DNA from: Pirellulales bacterium
GTDB lineage: Bacteria; Planctomycetota; Planctomycetia; Pirellulales; UBA1268
Direction of reading: 5' to 3'
DNA length: 64,000 nucleotides
Assembly (NCBI GenBank): GCA_016776925.1
Contig: JADHSL010000009.1
Location: forward strand, 1 to 64,000
Shown here: positions 1 to 10,865 of the stretch, one piece after another
How positions within the stretch are numbered: the stretch's first letter is position 1
How the letters are laid out: every line of letters starts with the position of its first letter
The notes under the pieces: model-generated
The model's database searches: none
The model's input: the letters and a program-made list of their open reading frames with translations, nothing else
What the model was told of the DNA's origin: nothing
Made by a program: the position numbers and the translations under genes

Positions 1-430
1 TTTCTGGGCTGGTGCCAGAGGGAGAGACCGAACTGTTTTCAGTGATCGTAGTGATTGGTTGTGCGGTTGGTTGTGCGGTTGGTTGTGCAGTTGGTTGTGC
101 AGTTGGTTGTGCGGTTGGTTGTGCGGTTGGTTGTGCGGTTGGTTGTGCAGTTGGTTGTGCAGTTGGTTGTGCAGTTGGTTGTGCAGTTGGTTGTGCAGTT
201 GGTTGTGTTCCGAGGTCTTGGGCCGAAACAGGTTCGTCTTTTGCAACCTTCTGGCTGGTGGAGCCTGTTCTTTCTTCAGCCGCGACATTTTCCTGTGACC
301 AGACGCGAGCTGTCGTAGAACCAATTGCCATAATGACAACCAGAGGCAGGCAGAGTCCTGCAACGTGACGCGTACGATAGATTTTAAAATTGGGCGGATA
401 TTCCATCCAATTACGTGCGTTCCGAGCCAT
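1..430 (-). CDS. Hypothetical membrane-anchored/secreted protein with (Q-P-T-A)n tandem repeat, truncated by window edge
   Basis: Reverse-strand ATG at 430-428 reads MARNARNWMEYPPNFKIYRTRHVAGLCLPLVVIMAIGSTTARVWSQENVAAEERTGS...DLGTQPTAQPTA...QPITTITENSSVSPSGTSPE with no stop to position 1; hydrophobic segment near N-terminus. Not in the ORF track because it runs off the window. Confidence 0.7.
   Translation of the reverse strand, partial: MARNARNWMEYPPNFKIYRTRHVAGLCLPLVVIMAIGSTTARVWSQENVAAEERTGSTSQKVAKDEPVSAQDLGTQPTAQPTAQPTAQPTAQPTAQPTAQPTAQPTAQPTAQPTAQPTAQPTAQPITTITENSSVSPSGTSPE
57..200. repeat. 12 exact-length 12-bp tandem units (ggttgtgcRgtt), encoding QPTA on the minus strand
   Basis: Direct reading: consecutive units ggttgtgcggtt/ggttgtgcagtt differing only at one position. 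Confidence 0.95.
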
Positions 431-595
431 ATGGTTTTCCTGAATCGAGAAGACCAAGACACTCACAAAAGCGTGTCTGAGCCGTCAACCGGACTTTGTT
501 GCAAAGGAGATAACGAGGCTCCCCAACGTTCTGTAGCTTACCGATGTTAAGCTGTTTACGAAACTGGGGTGAGTGAGCCTCTAAAGACGGAAGAA

Positions 596-2563
596 TTAGC
601 TCGCAGCGTCAAGATATGGGTCCTGGCTCATTTGGATGTGCGACTCAGCTTTTTGTCTTTCCATGTATTCAAGAGCCCTCCGCTGCCGTCGATGTCGAGC
701 CTCAACCCGTTGTTGAGCACGTTGAAAGAAAGCCAGAAGTCGTTCAGGATGACCACCGAGTTGTCGCTGGAGGCGGCGTCCTATTCTCTTGGCACGTTTT
801 GGTCCATACCCCTCAATCAGGATGTCATCGTCAACAGCTAAGAACTGCCGCCATGTTCCGGGGTCGCCCTGACGGCCGCATCGCCCAACCAACTGTCGGT
901 CAATTCGAGCGGAGTCGTGGAGTTCAGTGCAGATGACATGGAGTCCACCAAGTTCCTCAACACCATCTCCTAGCTTTATGTCAGTACCGCGTCCTGCCAT
1001 ATTCGTCGAAACGGTAATCTGGCCACGACCACCTGCTGCGGCAACGATCTCGGCTTCTGAAGCAACATTTCGCGCATTCAAAACAGTGTGGGGTAGGCCC
1101 TCGGATGTCAAGATTTTCGAAAGATCTTCTGATTTATCGATCGATCGTGTGCCAACCAGTATGGGCCTTCCTGTCACGTGAACCGCTTTAATATCATCGA
1201 CGATCTCACGCAATTTTTCATCATAATTTTTACACACCTTTGGCTCGAGGCGTTGACGTACGGCAGGTCTGTTGGTTGGAACGATCGCAATTCCGACATC
1301 GTAGGTGCGACCAATTTCACTCGCGCTTGTCGCGATGGTTCCTGTCATGCCAGCCAGATTGGGCCATCGTGCAAAAAGATCTTGAATTGTTATTCGGGCT
1401 GCATGGCCACCTCGCCCAGTTTTTACTTCCAGCCCTTCTTTTGCCTCAACGGCCTGATGAAGCCCGTCTCGCCATGACCTACCCTCGGCAATACGACCAG
1501 TAAATTCATCGATGATAACGATCTCCTGGCCAGGCTCATCCTGTTTGTCTCGCACGACGTAATGTCGGTCACGAATAAAAGCAATTTTGGCCCGGAGAGC
1601 AAGTTCGACCGAGTCGTAGAGTTCAAGCATGCTCACAGAGTCGACGAATCGAGGCCGTTTTGATGCCCGCACGGCACTGCGACCGACGCCGAGAAGTTCA
1701 GCCGATCTTTTTTGAGGGTCATACTCATAGTGAACATCAGAAACCATGTCGCCTGCCAATTCACAAGCGAATTGAAACAGAGCTGCCTTCCGCTGTTCAC
1801 GCTCTCCCATTTCCCCGTCAGGTGAGGAAATAATTAACGGTGTCCTCGCTTCATCAATCAAAACATTATCGGCTTCATCCACGAGGGCGAACCAGTACGG
1901 CCGTTGGAGAAGCTTCGATTCGCCGGAACGAGCTTCTCCCATGAGGGTGGCCCCAAGATTTACTCGGCCTTCCTTCAATTCTCGCTGCATCAGCCGGTCT
2001 TTCAGGAAGTCGAAGCCAAATTCTTTTGCAGTGCCATAGGTGACATCCGTTGCGTACGCTTTTCGACGAGCGTCAAAATCCATCTGAGACTCAACGATGC
2101 CCACGCTCAAACCAAGTGCTTTAAATATTGGTTCCATCCATTCGGCATCACGTTTCGCAAGATAATCATTTACTGTCGCAAGGTGAGTACCCCGTCCGGC
2201 GAGTGCATAAAGAACCAGTGGCAGTGTCGCGACAAGGGTTTTTCCTTCACCCGTCTGCATTTCTACAATCGAGCCGTTGACGAGTGCGATTCCAGCCAGA
2301 AGTTGCACGTCATAATGTCGCATGCCAAGAGTGCGGCGACCAGCTTCACGAGTTGCCGCAAAGGTTTCAATCAGCAAGTCATCAGTTGGTTCGCCCGCTC
2401 TCGCACGATAGGAGAGAGACCTTCCAAGTCGACGCAGTCTGGTGTCATCCAGAGCCTTCATGCTTTCTTCGAGGCTTTCAATGCGATCAACCATGGCGTA
2501 GGTCGATGCATTAATCGATGAACGGAGTCGCTGTGGAAGTATTGGTTGCCAGTTCCAGAACAT
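596..2563 (-). CDS. SecA-family ATPase, short (655 aa) paralog
   Basis: SecA motifs: MQTGEGKTLVATLPLVLYALAGRGTHLATVNDYLAKRDAEWM, VDEADNVLIDEARTPLIIS, GMTGTIATSASEI, STNMAGRGTDIKLGDGVEELGGLHVICTELHDSARIDRQLVGRCGRQGDPG; no C-terminal zinc-binding tail. Confidence 0.9.
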   Translation of the reverse strand: MFWNWQPILPQRLRSSINASTYAMVDRIESLEESMKALDDTRLRRLGRSLSYRARAGEPTDDLLIETFAATREAGRRTLGMRHYDVQLLAGIALVNGSIVEMQTGEGKTLVATLPLVLYALAGRGTHLATVNDYLAKRDAEWMEPIFKALGLSVGIVESQMDFDARRKAYATDVTYGTAKEFGFDFLKDRLMQRELKEGRVNLGATLMGEARSGESKLLQRPYWFALVDEADNVLIDEARTPLIISSPDGEMGEREQRKAALFQFACELAGDMVSDVHYEYDPQKRSAELLGVGRSAVRASKRPRFVDSVSMLELYDSVELALRAKIAFIRDRHYVVRDKQDEPGQEIVIIDEFTGRIAEGRSWRDGLHQAVEAKEGLEVKTGRGGHAARITIQDLFARWPNLAGMTGTIATSASEIGRTYDVGIAIVPTNRPAVRQRLEPKVCKNYDEKLREIVDDIKAVHVTGRPILVGTRSIDKSEDLSKILTSEGLPHTVLNARNVASEAEIVAAAGGRGQITVSTNMAGRGTDIKLGDGVEELGGLHVICTELHDSARIDRQLVGRCGRQGDPGTWRQFLAVDDDILIEGYGPKRAKRIGRRLQRQLGGHPERLLAFFQRAQQRVEARHRRQRRALEYMERQKAESHIQMSQDPYLDAAS

Positions 2564-2804
2564 CAGAAAACTTCAAGTTGAGTTTAAAAACCCCTGCCGC
2601 CTATATGGTACCAGAGCACGCAATGCCAACGGATGAGATTGGTGCTGCATACTGGTCTTTGAACTACCTTCGAGCCTCTGCCTTGCCAACAGCCCGAGAA
2701 AGACGTATGCCGCAGAGCCCTGGTTCTACACGTCTTGAGAGACAAAAGGATCAAGACTGAGATGAAAGCCGATTCAAAGGAACAGCAGTTGTGGGCTCAG
2801 ACGA

Positions 2805-3548
2805 CTAGTATCTGGGCATAGATGTTGGTGTTGCACGAGCTGGTGGAACGGCATTGGGGTCAGAGAAGGGCCACCAACTTCCATTTGTTGTCTGCTGTTG
2901 AGGTGCTTGCGGAGAGCCTTGGGGATATTGTCCCGTCCACGGTTGTGGCTGTCCTGCTGGGGGTTGCTGGTAGCCGGTTGGCGGAGGTGTCCCGTAACCT
3001 GGATTTGGATTGTATGTAGGAGGTGGTTGTTGCGTCGTGGTAGGTGGTGCCGTGGCTCCATTGGATGGGGCTATCGGTGGCTGTCCGGGGGTGCCGGCTG
3101 GTGGTTGGCTCTGCGACCAATTCCACGCTGAACCGGTTGCTGCCGGAGGCGGCTGCGTTCCTGGTGCTACTGGTTGCGTTGGGGCAGCAGGTGGCGGATA
3201 GCCTGTAGGCGGTGGTGTTGCGCCCTGCCACGTTGAAGCAGGGCCAGGCATTGGTGTTTGGGCGTAAGAAACTTGGGGTGCTCCAACTGGGCCATACGGA
3301 CCTGGTTGGCCAATGGTACCAGTTGGCGGTGGCGGAACCATTGCGCCGTTATAGGTTGGTTGCGTTGGCGTTTGGCATCCAGCCAGCGAGAGCAAAAGTG
3401 CTGCACCCAACGCGACGGTTGCAAATGTAAGGTAGGCACGATGAACTGTTGAACCTCTCCGCTTTGCGTGTTGAGAGATCTCTTGTTCGGCCTGAGCAGT
3501 CATGGTGTTGTCCGTGCGCTGTCCGAGTGTTTTGTGATGTTTTTGCAT
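2805..3548 (-). CDS. Pro/Gln/Gly-rich lipoprotein
   Basis: Hydrophobic segment followed by lipobox LAGC, then low-complexity P/Q/G/T region. Confidence 0.7.
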   Translation of the reverse strand: MQKHHKTLGQRTDNTMTAQAEQEISQHAKRRGSTVHRAYLTFATVALGAALLLSLAGCQTPTQPTYNGAMVPPPPTGTIGQPGPYGPVGAPQVSYAQTPMPGPASTWQGATPPPTGYPPPAAPTQPVAPGTQPPPAATGSAWNWSQSQPPAGTPGQPPIAPSNGATAPPTTTQQPPPTYNPNPGYGTPPPTGYQQPPAGQPQPWTGQYPQGSPQAPQQQTTNGSWWPFSDPNAVPPARATPTSMPRY

Positions 3549-3779
3549 GGCGGTTGAAAGCCCTTGGAGTGGCTAAGACCGAGCTAGCTTGGTTTGAAGC
3601 TAACTACTGGAAAATTTGTGTGCGACAGTGCTGTTTCAGGACAATACTATCTATGCTGTACGAAGCCATAGCAGTTCTGCAGGAAAGCTGTCGAATCATG
3701 CATCAGAAGCCGATGCTCGTGGTGTGCCTTTGAACAATAGAAGTAGCCAGAGTCCGTAGGGCCCCTAGCTTCCGACGAA

Positions 3780-4961
3780 ATGCCAACAAAAATATCCAAC
3801 CAGGACAAAGGCGTAGTTGATGAACTTCAGCAAGAGGCTCATCGTCTCGGGTTTTCACGGCTTGGCATCACGTCGGCAGAACCACCACCACGGCAAGATC
3901 GGTTTGCTCAATGGCTCGATCAGGGGTTTGCGGGTGTCATGGAGAACTGGTTGCGACGACATCTTCCCCTTCGCAGCAGCCCTGAGAGTCTGCTGCCCGG
4001 TACGCAAAGCGTGATCATGCTGGCTACCGATTACGAGGCGAAGACTGTTGCTTCAAGGGAAAGCCCCAATCACGGACAGATTGCTCGATACGCTGTCGGA
4101 CGTGACTATCACGACGTCCTGAGGTCACGTCTGAATCACCTTGGCGGGTGGCTGGAACACGCGATACCGGGTTGCAAAACCCGAGGTGTTGTCGATTCTG
4201 CGCCGCTGGCAGAACGAGAGTTTGCTGCCCGTGCCGGTCTTGGCTGGTTTGGTAAGAACACCATGTTGATTGACCAAGGTGCAGGAAGCTATTTTTTCCT
4301 TTCGGGTCTCCTTGCAACGGTTGCACTTCCGACGCATCAGCCCATAGAGGTTGATCATTGTGGAACGTGTACCGCCTGTCTCGATATCTGTCCGACAGAC
4401 GCTCTGCCTGAGCCTCGCGTTCTTGATGCAACTCGTTGCATTAGTGCCTTAACGATTGAAGATCGAGGGCCTGTTGAGGGCGGCCTCCGCTCACATTTCG
4501 GGAACTGGATATTCGGTTGTGATCTATGCCAGGAGGTGTGCCCGTGGAATCGGCATGCCCCTGGAACCGAAGATCCAGAACTCCAAGCTATAGAAAATGA
4601 AGAGATGCCGTCCCTCATTGAACTCTTACGTCTTGACCAGGCAGCTTTCCGGAAAAAGTTTCATGATTCGCCGATCCTTCGAGCCAAACGAGTTGGGTTG
4701 CTGCGGTCAGCTGCTATTGCACTGGGAAATCATCCATCAGCAAGCGGTGATGTACCGGCCGGCCTGGCGTCCTTGTGTGGTGTCCTTCAGGACAAGGAGC
4801 CTGTTATTCGTGGTGCGGCGGCATGGGCCCTCGGACAATGGCACTACCGTATGCCAGAGATCGCACCCACGATTGTTGACGCTTTAAAAGCTCGGCTTGC
4901 AGAGGAGTACGACGAAACCGTTCGTCAAGAAATTTTTTCAGTACTCAGTCACAAAGAGTGA
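3780..4961 (+). CDS. queG: Epoxyqueuosine reductase
   Basis: Two 4Fe-4S motifs CGTCTACLDICPTDAL and CDLCQEVCPWN, DSAPLAEREFAARAGLGWFGKNT, HEAT-like C-terminus. Confidence 0.93.
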   Translation: MPTKISNQDKGVVDELQQEAHRLGFSRLGITSAEPPPRQDRFAQWLDQGFAGVMENWLRRHLPLRSSPESLLPGTQSVIMLATDYEAKTVASRESPNHGQIARYAVGRDYHDVLRSRLNHLGGWLEHAIPGCKTRGVVDSAPLAEREFAARAGLGWFGKNTMLIDQGAGSYFFLSGLLATVALPTHQPIEVDHCGTCTACLDICPTDALPEPRVLDATRCISALTIEDRGPVEGGLRSHFGNWIFGCDLCQEVCPWNRHAPGTEDPELQAIENEEMPSLIELLRLDQAAFRKKFHDSPILRAKRVGLLRSAAIALGNHPSASGDVPAGLASLCGVLQDKEPVIRGAAAWALGQWHYRMPEIAPTIVDALKARLAEEYDETVRQEIFSVLSHKE

Positions 4962-6133
4962 GAGCGATACGTCAGTGTTGCCACCGAGCGTTCAAGATGC
5001 CGGGTTTGACTCCCAAGCTGATTGGCCGTTTCCTCTATGGTTTCATCGATATCTTCTGAAGGGTCTCTGCCAGGCCCGTCCTGGCTGTAGTATTTCAGTA
5101 AGACTGCCTGCCAGTCGTCTAAGTTTTTTGCAGCAATAAATGCATTTCTGACCGTGAGTGAATCTGGGTGAAGCTTGGCGTACTTGATCGCAAATTTTCT
5201 CATTGTTCGGCTGGCGAGTTGTTCGCCATGGAGCTCTACCGCGAGCCGGAAGTGTTCCGATAGAACATCTCGTTGTGACAGAATTCTTGGCGGCTGAAGG
5301 TCCTCTGCTGAATGCCCGTTGAGCAAGTTCTGTGTCTGCTCGAAGATCCAAGGGTTTCCGATCGCACCTCGGGCTATCGTCACGCCATCGACACCGGTGT
5401 GAGCAAGCATGGACACGCATGCCTGTGCAGAGAAAAGATCCCCGGATCCGAGCACGGTGCGGTCGCCTGCGTGACGCTTCACGGCAGCCAGAAAACCCCA
5501 GTTGCTTGGGCCGTTGTACCGCTGCATAACGCTTCGGCCATGCACAGTAATGGCAGAGATTCCGCGAGAAAATGCCCCATCGAAAATCGTAAAAAACTTG
5601 TCTTGGCTATCTTGTGAGTCGTCAATGCCGCGACGCATTTTCAGGGTGACTGGGAGGTTTGCCGGCACTGCTTCTCGAACGCGGGAAACAATTTCGAGGG
5701 CCGTGTCTGGTGTGCTGAGAAGGAAGCCGCCGCGGCAGCGTCCGAGGACTTTTTTGACAGGGCAGCCAAAGTTGATGTCGATACAGTCAAACCCTGCTTC
5801 AACAAGTCGACGTGCGGCTGGTGCGAAGTCGTCTGGGTTTGCGCCCATGAGTTGACCACCAACAGGATGCTCTTCATCAGCAATGGCAAGTCGGGCAAGG
5901 TTTCTATGGCTGGTGCCCACTCGTGCGAGAAACTGGTCAAGCATGACTTCACAGAGTGTGTACGAAGCTCCAAAGCGTCGAGCCATCACCCTCATTGGCA
6001 GATCGCTGTATCCTGAAAGTGCCGCCTGGACAATCTGGGAATCAAGGGACAAAGAACCGATCTGTAGTTTTTGTTGCCGGGGTCGATTTTCTGGTGGGCT
6101 AAGAAGCATGGATTTCATCTCAGAACAGGGCAT
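4949..6133 (-). CDS. dus: tRNA-dihydrouridine synthase
   Basis: GGQLMGANPDDFAPAARRLVEAGFDCIDINFGCPVKKVLGRCRGGFLL, VTLKMRRGID, ITVHGRS, GVDGVTIARGAIGNPWIF. Confidence 0.9.
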   Translation of the reverse strand: MPCSEMKSMLLSPPENRPRQQKLQIGSLSLDSQIVQAALSGYSDLPMRVMARRFGASYTLCEVMLDQFLARVGTSHRNLARLAIADEEHPVGGQLMGANPDDFAPAARRLVEAGFDCIDINFGCPVKKVLGRCRGGFLLSTPDTALEIVSRVREAVPANLPVTLKMRRGIDDSQDSQDKFFTIFDGAFSRGISAITVHGRSVMQRYNGPSNWGFLAAVKRHAGDRTVLGSGDLFSAQACVSMLAHTGVDGVTIARGAIGNPWIFEQTQNLLNGHSAEDLQPPRILSQRDVLSEHFRLAVELHGEQLASRTMRKFAIKYAKLHPDSLTVRNAFIAAKNLDDWQAVLLKYYSQDGPGRDPSEDIDETIEETANQLGSQTRHLERSVATLTYRSHSL

Positions 6134-7575
6134 AGATCAAACCAGCTTTGTCCTTGTTCGTGCATCCAGGCATTGCTGGCGGCAGGCCCCCAGTCCCCTG
6201 GCCGATAGCTTGGAATCGGAGGCGTGGTGTCGCTGCCCCAGGCACGTACGAACGGATCAATAATTCCCCAGGACTTTTCAACTTCATCAGAGCGAGCAAA
6301 GAGGCTGGCGTCTCCTGTCATACAGTCCAAAAGAAGTGGTTCGTAAGCCTCCGGGAGCCTTCCTGAGAATTCACGAGAGTAGCTGAATTCAAGGTCAGTG
6401 AGTCTCAGTCGCATGCCGTCTCCAGGCACTTTGGTGTGGAAGTGAAGTTGGATGCCCTCTGCCGGTTGAATCTGAATAACAAGACGATTGGCTTCTCGTT
6501 GTGCTTGGGAATTGTCAGCCGCAAAGAGTTCGAGTGGGGGCTGTCGAAAACCAATGACAATTTGTGTCGTTCGGCAACTCATTGCCTTTCCGCTTCGTAA
6601 ATAGAAGGGAACTCCCTGCCATCTCCAGTTGTCTACTTCGAGCCGCACGGCACCGAAAGTTGCGGTATTACTTGCAGGACGCACGCCAGGCTCTTCAAGG
6701 TAGCCCGAATATTGTCCGCGAATGCTGGCATCAGCTACTTGTTCAAGCGTAAGAGGTCGAATCGCATCGAGTACTTTTACTTTTTCATTACGGACGGCAT
6801 CGGCGTTGAAATGTACCGGTGCTTCCATGGCAGTGACCATCAGCAATTGCAGGAGATGGTTTTGGAACATGTCACGGAGTACGCCGGCTGAGTCGTAGTA
6901 ACCGCCTCGTCGGCCAACAGGTACTTCTTCTGCGACTGTAATCTGAACATGATCGATATAGCGGCGGTTCCAGATGGGCTCAAAGATTGTGTTTGCAAAC
7001 CGCAGCGCAAGAATGTTTTGGACAGATTCTTTTCCGAGATAGTGATCGATACGATAGACCTGTGATTCATCAAACACAGTGTGGATGTAATTGTTCAATG
7101 CCTTGGCAGTAGCCAGGTCAGTCCCGAATGGTTTTTCAATAACGATGCGACGAGCACCATGATCCTCCGAGGCCATATTGAGGTTGCCGATCGCTGCAAC
7201 CGCAGGGGTGTAGAAACGCGGTGCTGTAGCAAGATAGTAGACCCGTGGGGTCGGGTTGCCTTCTTCGAGTGAGGAAAGCCTCTGCTGGAGTTTTTCAAAG
7301 TCTTCCGTGCTCTCAATATCACCAGGTTGATAATGAATAATTGGTTCAAAGACACTCCATGCCTCTGGTGAAAATGGTTCCCCGCCAGCATGTTTTTCTG
7401 TCGACTCGCGAAGACTTGCTCTCCACTCGCTATCAGACATTTTTGTCCGCGAAAAGCCGATGATTTTTGTTTCGTCTGGCAAAAGCCCAGCCCGCATGAG
7501 GTTGTAAAGAGCGGGTACCAATTTGCGACTTGTGAGGTCACCAGATGCGCCGAAGATAACAAAGGTGTGCGGCAT
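6115..7575 (-). CDS. zwf: Glucose-6-phosphate 1-dehydrogenase
   Basis: FVIFGASGDLTSRKLVPALYNL, RIDHYLGKESVQNILALRFAN, RGGYYDSAGVLRDMFQNHLLQLL. Confidence 0.95.
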   Translation of the reverse strand: MPHTFVIFGASGDLTSRKLVPALYNLMRAGLLPDETKIIGFSRTKMSDSEWRASLRESTEKHAGGEPFSPEAWSVFEPIIHYQPGDIESTEDFEKLQQRLSSLEEGNPTPRVYYLATAPRFYTPAVAAIGNLNMASEDHGARRIVIEKPFGTDLATAKALNNYIHTVFDESQVYRIDHYLGKESVQNILALRFANTIFEPIWNRRYIDHVQITVAEEVPVGRRGGYYDSAGVLRDMFQNHLLQLLMVTAMEAPVHFNADAVRNEKVKVLDAIRPLTLEQVADASIRGQYSGYLEEPGVRPASNTATFGAVRLEVDNWRWQGVPFYLRSGKAMSCRTTQIVIGFRQPPLELFAADNSQAQREANRLVIQIQPAEGIQLHFHTKVPGDGMRLRLTDLEFSYSREFSGRLPEAYEPLLLDCMTGDASLFARSDEVEKSWGIIDPFVRAWGSDTTPPIPSYRPGDWGPAASNAWMHEQGQSWFDLCPVLR

Positions 7576-7693
7576 CAGTCTGTGTTCTGGAAGGGTGCGG
7601 AGGGGAGGGCTTTAATTGGTGCAAGTAGTGTATTTGATTGAGAGAGCTTTCACTGAATGCTTTGCCGAGTTTCTCAGCCAAAGCTGTTTTCCT

Positions 7694-8476
7694 CTAGATA
7701 CGCATCCCAGTAAAGCCACCGTCTACGTAGATGCTCGTGCCGGTAATAAAACTGCCCGCATTCTTGCTGCAAAGCAGGATGGCAGCACCGATGAGTTCGT
7801 CAGGATTGCCAAAGCGATCCATCGGTGTTTGGCCCATGATCTGTGAAATTCTTTCAGGGGAAAGAATTTTTCTGTTCTGTTCAGCTGGGAAAAAGCCAGG
7901 GCATAAGACATTCACTCGGACGTCTTTCGTGGCAAACTCTCGCGCTACATTTTGCGTGTAATTTACGACCGCAGCTTTTGAGGCCGAATACGCAAAGACC
8001 TTTGAGAGCGGTTTGTCGGCCGAAACGCTACCTATATTAAGGATTGCCCCGCCTCCAGTTGTGGCCATATGGCTGCCGAAAATCTGACAGCCAATGTGTG
8101 TGCTTTTAAGATTTGTGTTCAGGACGCGATCCCAGTCATCATCAGGAATTTCTGCGTAGGGAATGGACGAATTGACTCCGGCACAGTTCACCAGAATGTC
8201 GGCACGGCCGCAGGTGTCGAGGGTTGTTGATAGGAGACTCTCAATACTTTTCCTTTCAACGGCATCTACAGCGATAAAGCAAGCATCTCCCCCGGCTTCA
8301 CGAATAGCAGCAACTCGAGCTTCACCACGTTCCGCATTGCGGCCAGCAACAACAACATTCGCACCAGCCGCTGCGAGCCCATCGGCCAGGGCGCCGCCAA
8401 GCACACCAGTGCCACCAACAACAATCGCTGTCTGGCCGGAAAGCCCAAAGAGTCTGTCAAGATAGTCGTGTTTCAT
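7694..8476 (-). CDS. SDR-family oxidoreductase (sugar-acid dehydrogenase-like)
   Basis: Rossmann TGVLGGALADGLAAAGANVVVAGRN, NCAG, YSASKAAV catalytic motif, VNVLCPGFF, YVDGGFTGM. Confidence 0.88.
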   Translation of the reverse strand: MKHDYLDRLFGLSGQTAIVVGGTGVLGGALADGLAAAGANVVVAGRNAERGEARVAAIREAGGDACFIAVDAVERKSIESLLSTTLDTCGRADILVNCAGVNSSIPYAEIPDDDWDRVLNTNLKSTHIGCQIFGSHMATTGGGAILNIGSVSADKPLSKVFAYSASKAAVVNYTQNVAREFATKDVRVNVLCPGFFPAEQNRKILSPERISQIMGQTPMDRFGNPDELIGAAILLCSKNAGSFITGTSIYVDGGFTGMRI

Positions 8477-8511
8477 TATTTATTTCTGGTAAGAGAATGT
8501 GTTGGCAGGAA

Positions 8512-9990
<1,479 letters not shown>

Positions 9991-10263
9991 AAGACGAAAG
10001 AAAGTTCTCGTCTTGTTGAAAGAAAACGGTCAGTCTTCGTTTCCTGCAGATCATAGCGAGAAATAGGCGATCAAACCACTCCCACTGGTCAATGTTCGGG
10101 GAAAACATCATCAAGAACTTGCGTGGGGCTGCCGATAACCAAAGCCAAGGGTGTGGATGACCGACACATTCGTTTTCATGTGAATCACTAGCGTCGAACG
10201 AACGATCAGTTTTTCTGGCAGCCTTGACCTAATCGTCACTATTGCAATAGCTTTTCACAATAA

Positions 10264-10335
10264 GGCGCCGTAGCCAAGTGGCTAAGGCAGCGGATTGCAA
10301 ATCCGCCATCGTCGGTTCGACTCCGACCGGCGCCT
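10264..10335 (+). tRNA. tRNA-Cys(GCA)
   Basis: Acceptor ggcgccg/cggcgcc, anticodon stem GCGGA/TCCGC with loop TTGCAAA (anticodon GCA), T-arm gtcggTTCGActccgac, discriminator T. Confidence 0.95.
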
Positions 10336-10394
10336 CTTTTTCTTTTCTGCAGAAATGTGTTTTCCCGGTGGGGTCGTCCACGAGGGGTGGGGAA

Positions 10395-10817
10395 ATGGTT
10401 GCATCTCATTCTGGTGATTCAAAGGTGACAAAGCGCACCGTTATGATTGTTGAGGCTGCTGGTAAAAGCCAGGAGTCTCTCCAGAAATTTTTCATGGACC
10501 GGGGGTATCGAGCGTTCATTACTCAGGATCCCGAGCGGGCATTGATGCGATTCAAGACATGGCCTCGACCAGATCTGCTTCTTGTAAGTGCGCAGATAAT
10601 GCAAGAGCCTGTAATGAAGCTCTTCAATTCATTTTCGAAGGACCGTTATCTCGCGCGTGTCCCCGTTTTGATGATTGGAAGTAGACAGCGAAAACAGTTT
10701 TTTATTGATAATGCAAAGACAGACGAACTGCGAAAAGTACTTTTGATCCCCTTTAAGGCGGACACGCTCCTGTCCCTTGTCGAGTCTTTGATTGATCAGT
10801 CGAAATCTGACGAATGA
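10395..10817 (+). CDS. Receiver-like (CheY-fold) domain protein, probably degenerate
   Basis: Start moved from the ORF-track Met at 10278, which lies inside the tRNA. Protein MVASHSGDSKVTKRTVMIVEAAGKSQESLQKFFMDRGYRAFITQDPERALMRFKTWPRPDLLLVSAQIM...VPVLMIGS...LLIPFKADTLLSLVESL resembles a receiver fold. Confidence 0.6.
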   Translation: MVASHSGDSKVTKRTVMIVEAAGKSQESLQKFFMDRGYRAFITQDPERALMRFKTWPRPDLLLVSAQIMQEPVMKLFNSFSKDRYLARVPVLMIGSRQRKQFFIDNAKTDELRKVLLIPFKADTLLSLVESLIDQSKSDE

Positions 10818-10865
10818 CTTCGGAACTGAGTAGCTGAACTTCAGGCACTGCGATTCCAGTCGCCA

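Noticed and set aside
1-200. Possible CRISPR array from the regular 12-bp repeat
   Set aside because: Units are contiguous with no spacers and stay in a coding frame.
12-368. Plus-strand ORFs with GCAV / VVRL / CGWL repeats
   Set aside because: Tandem-repeat shadow frames; the minus-strand frame has a sensible start, hydrophobic segment and QPTA repeat.
10278-10394. N-terminal part of the 10278-10817 ORF
   Set aside because: It translates the tRNA-Cys and its trailer; ATG at 10395 is the better start.
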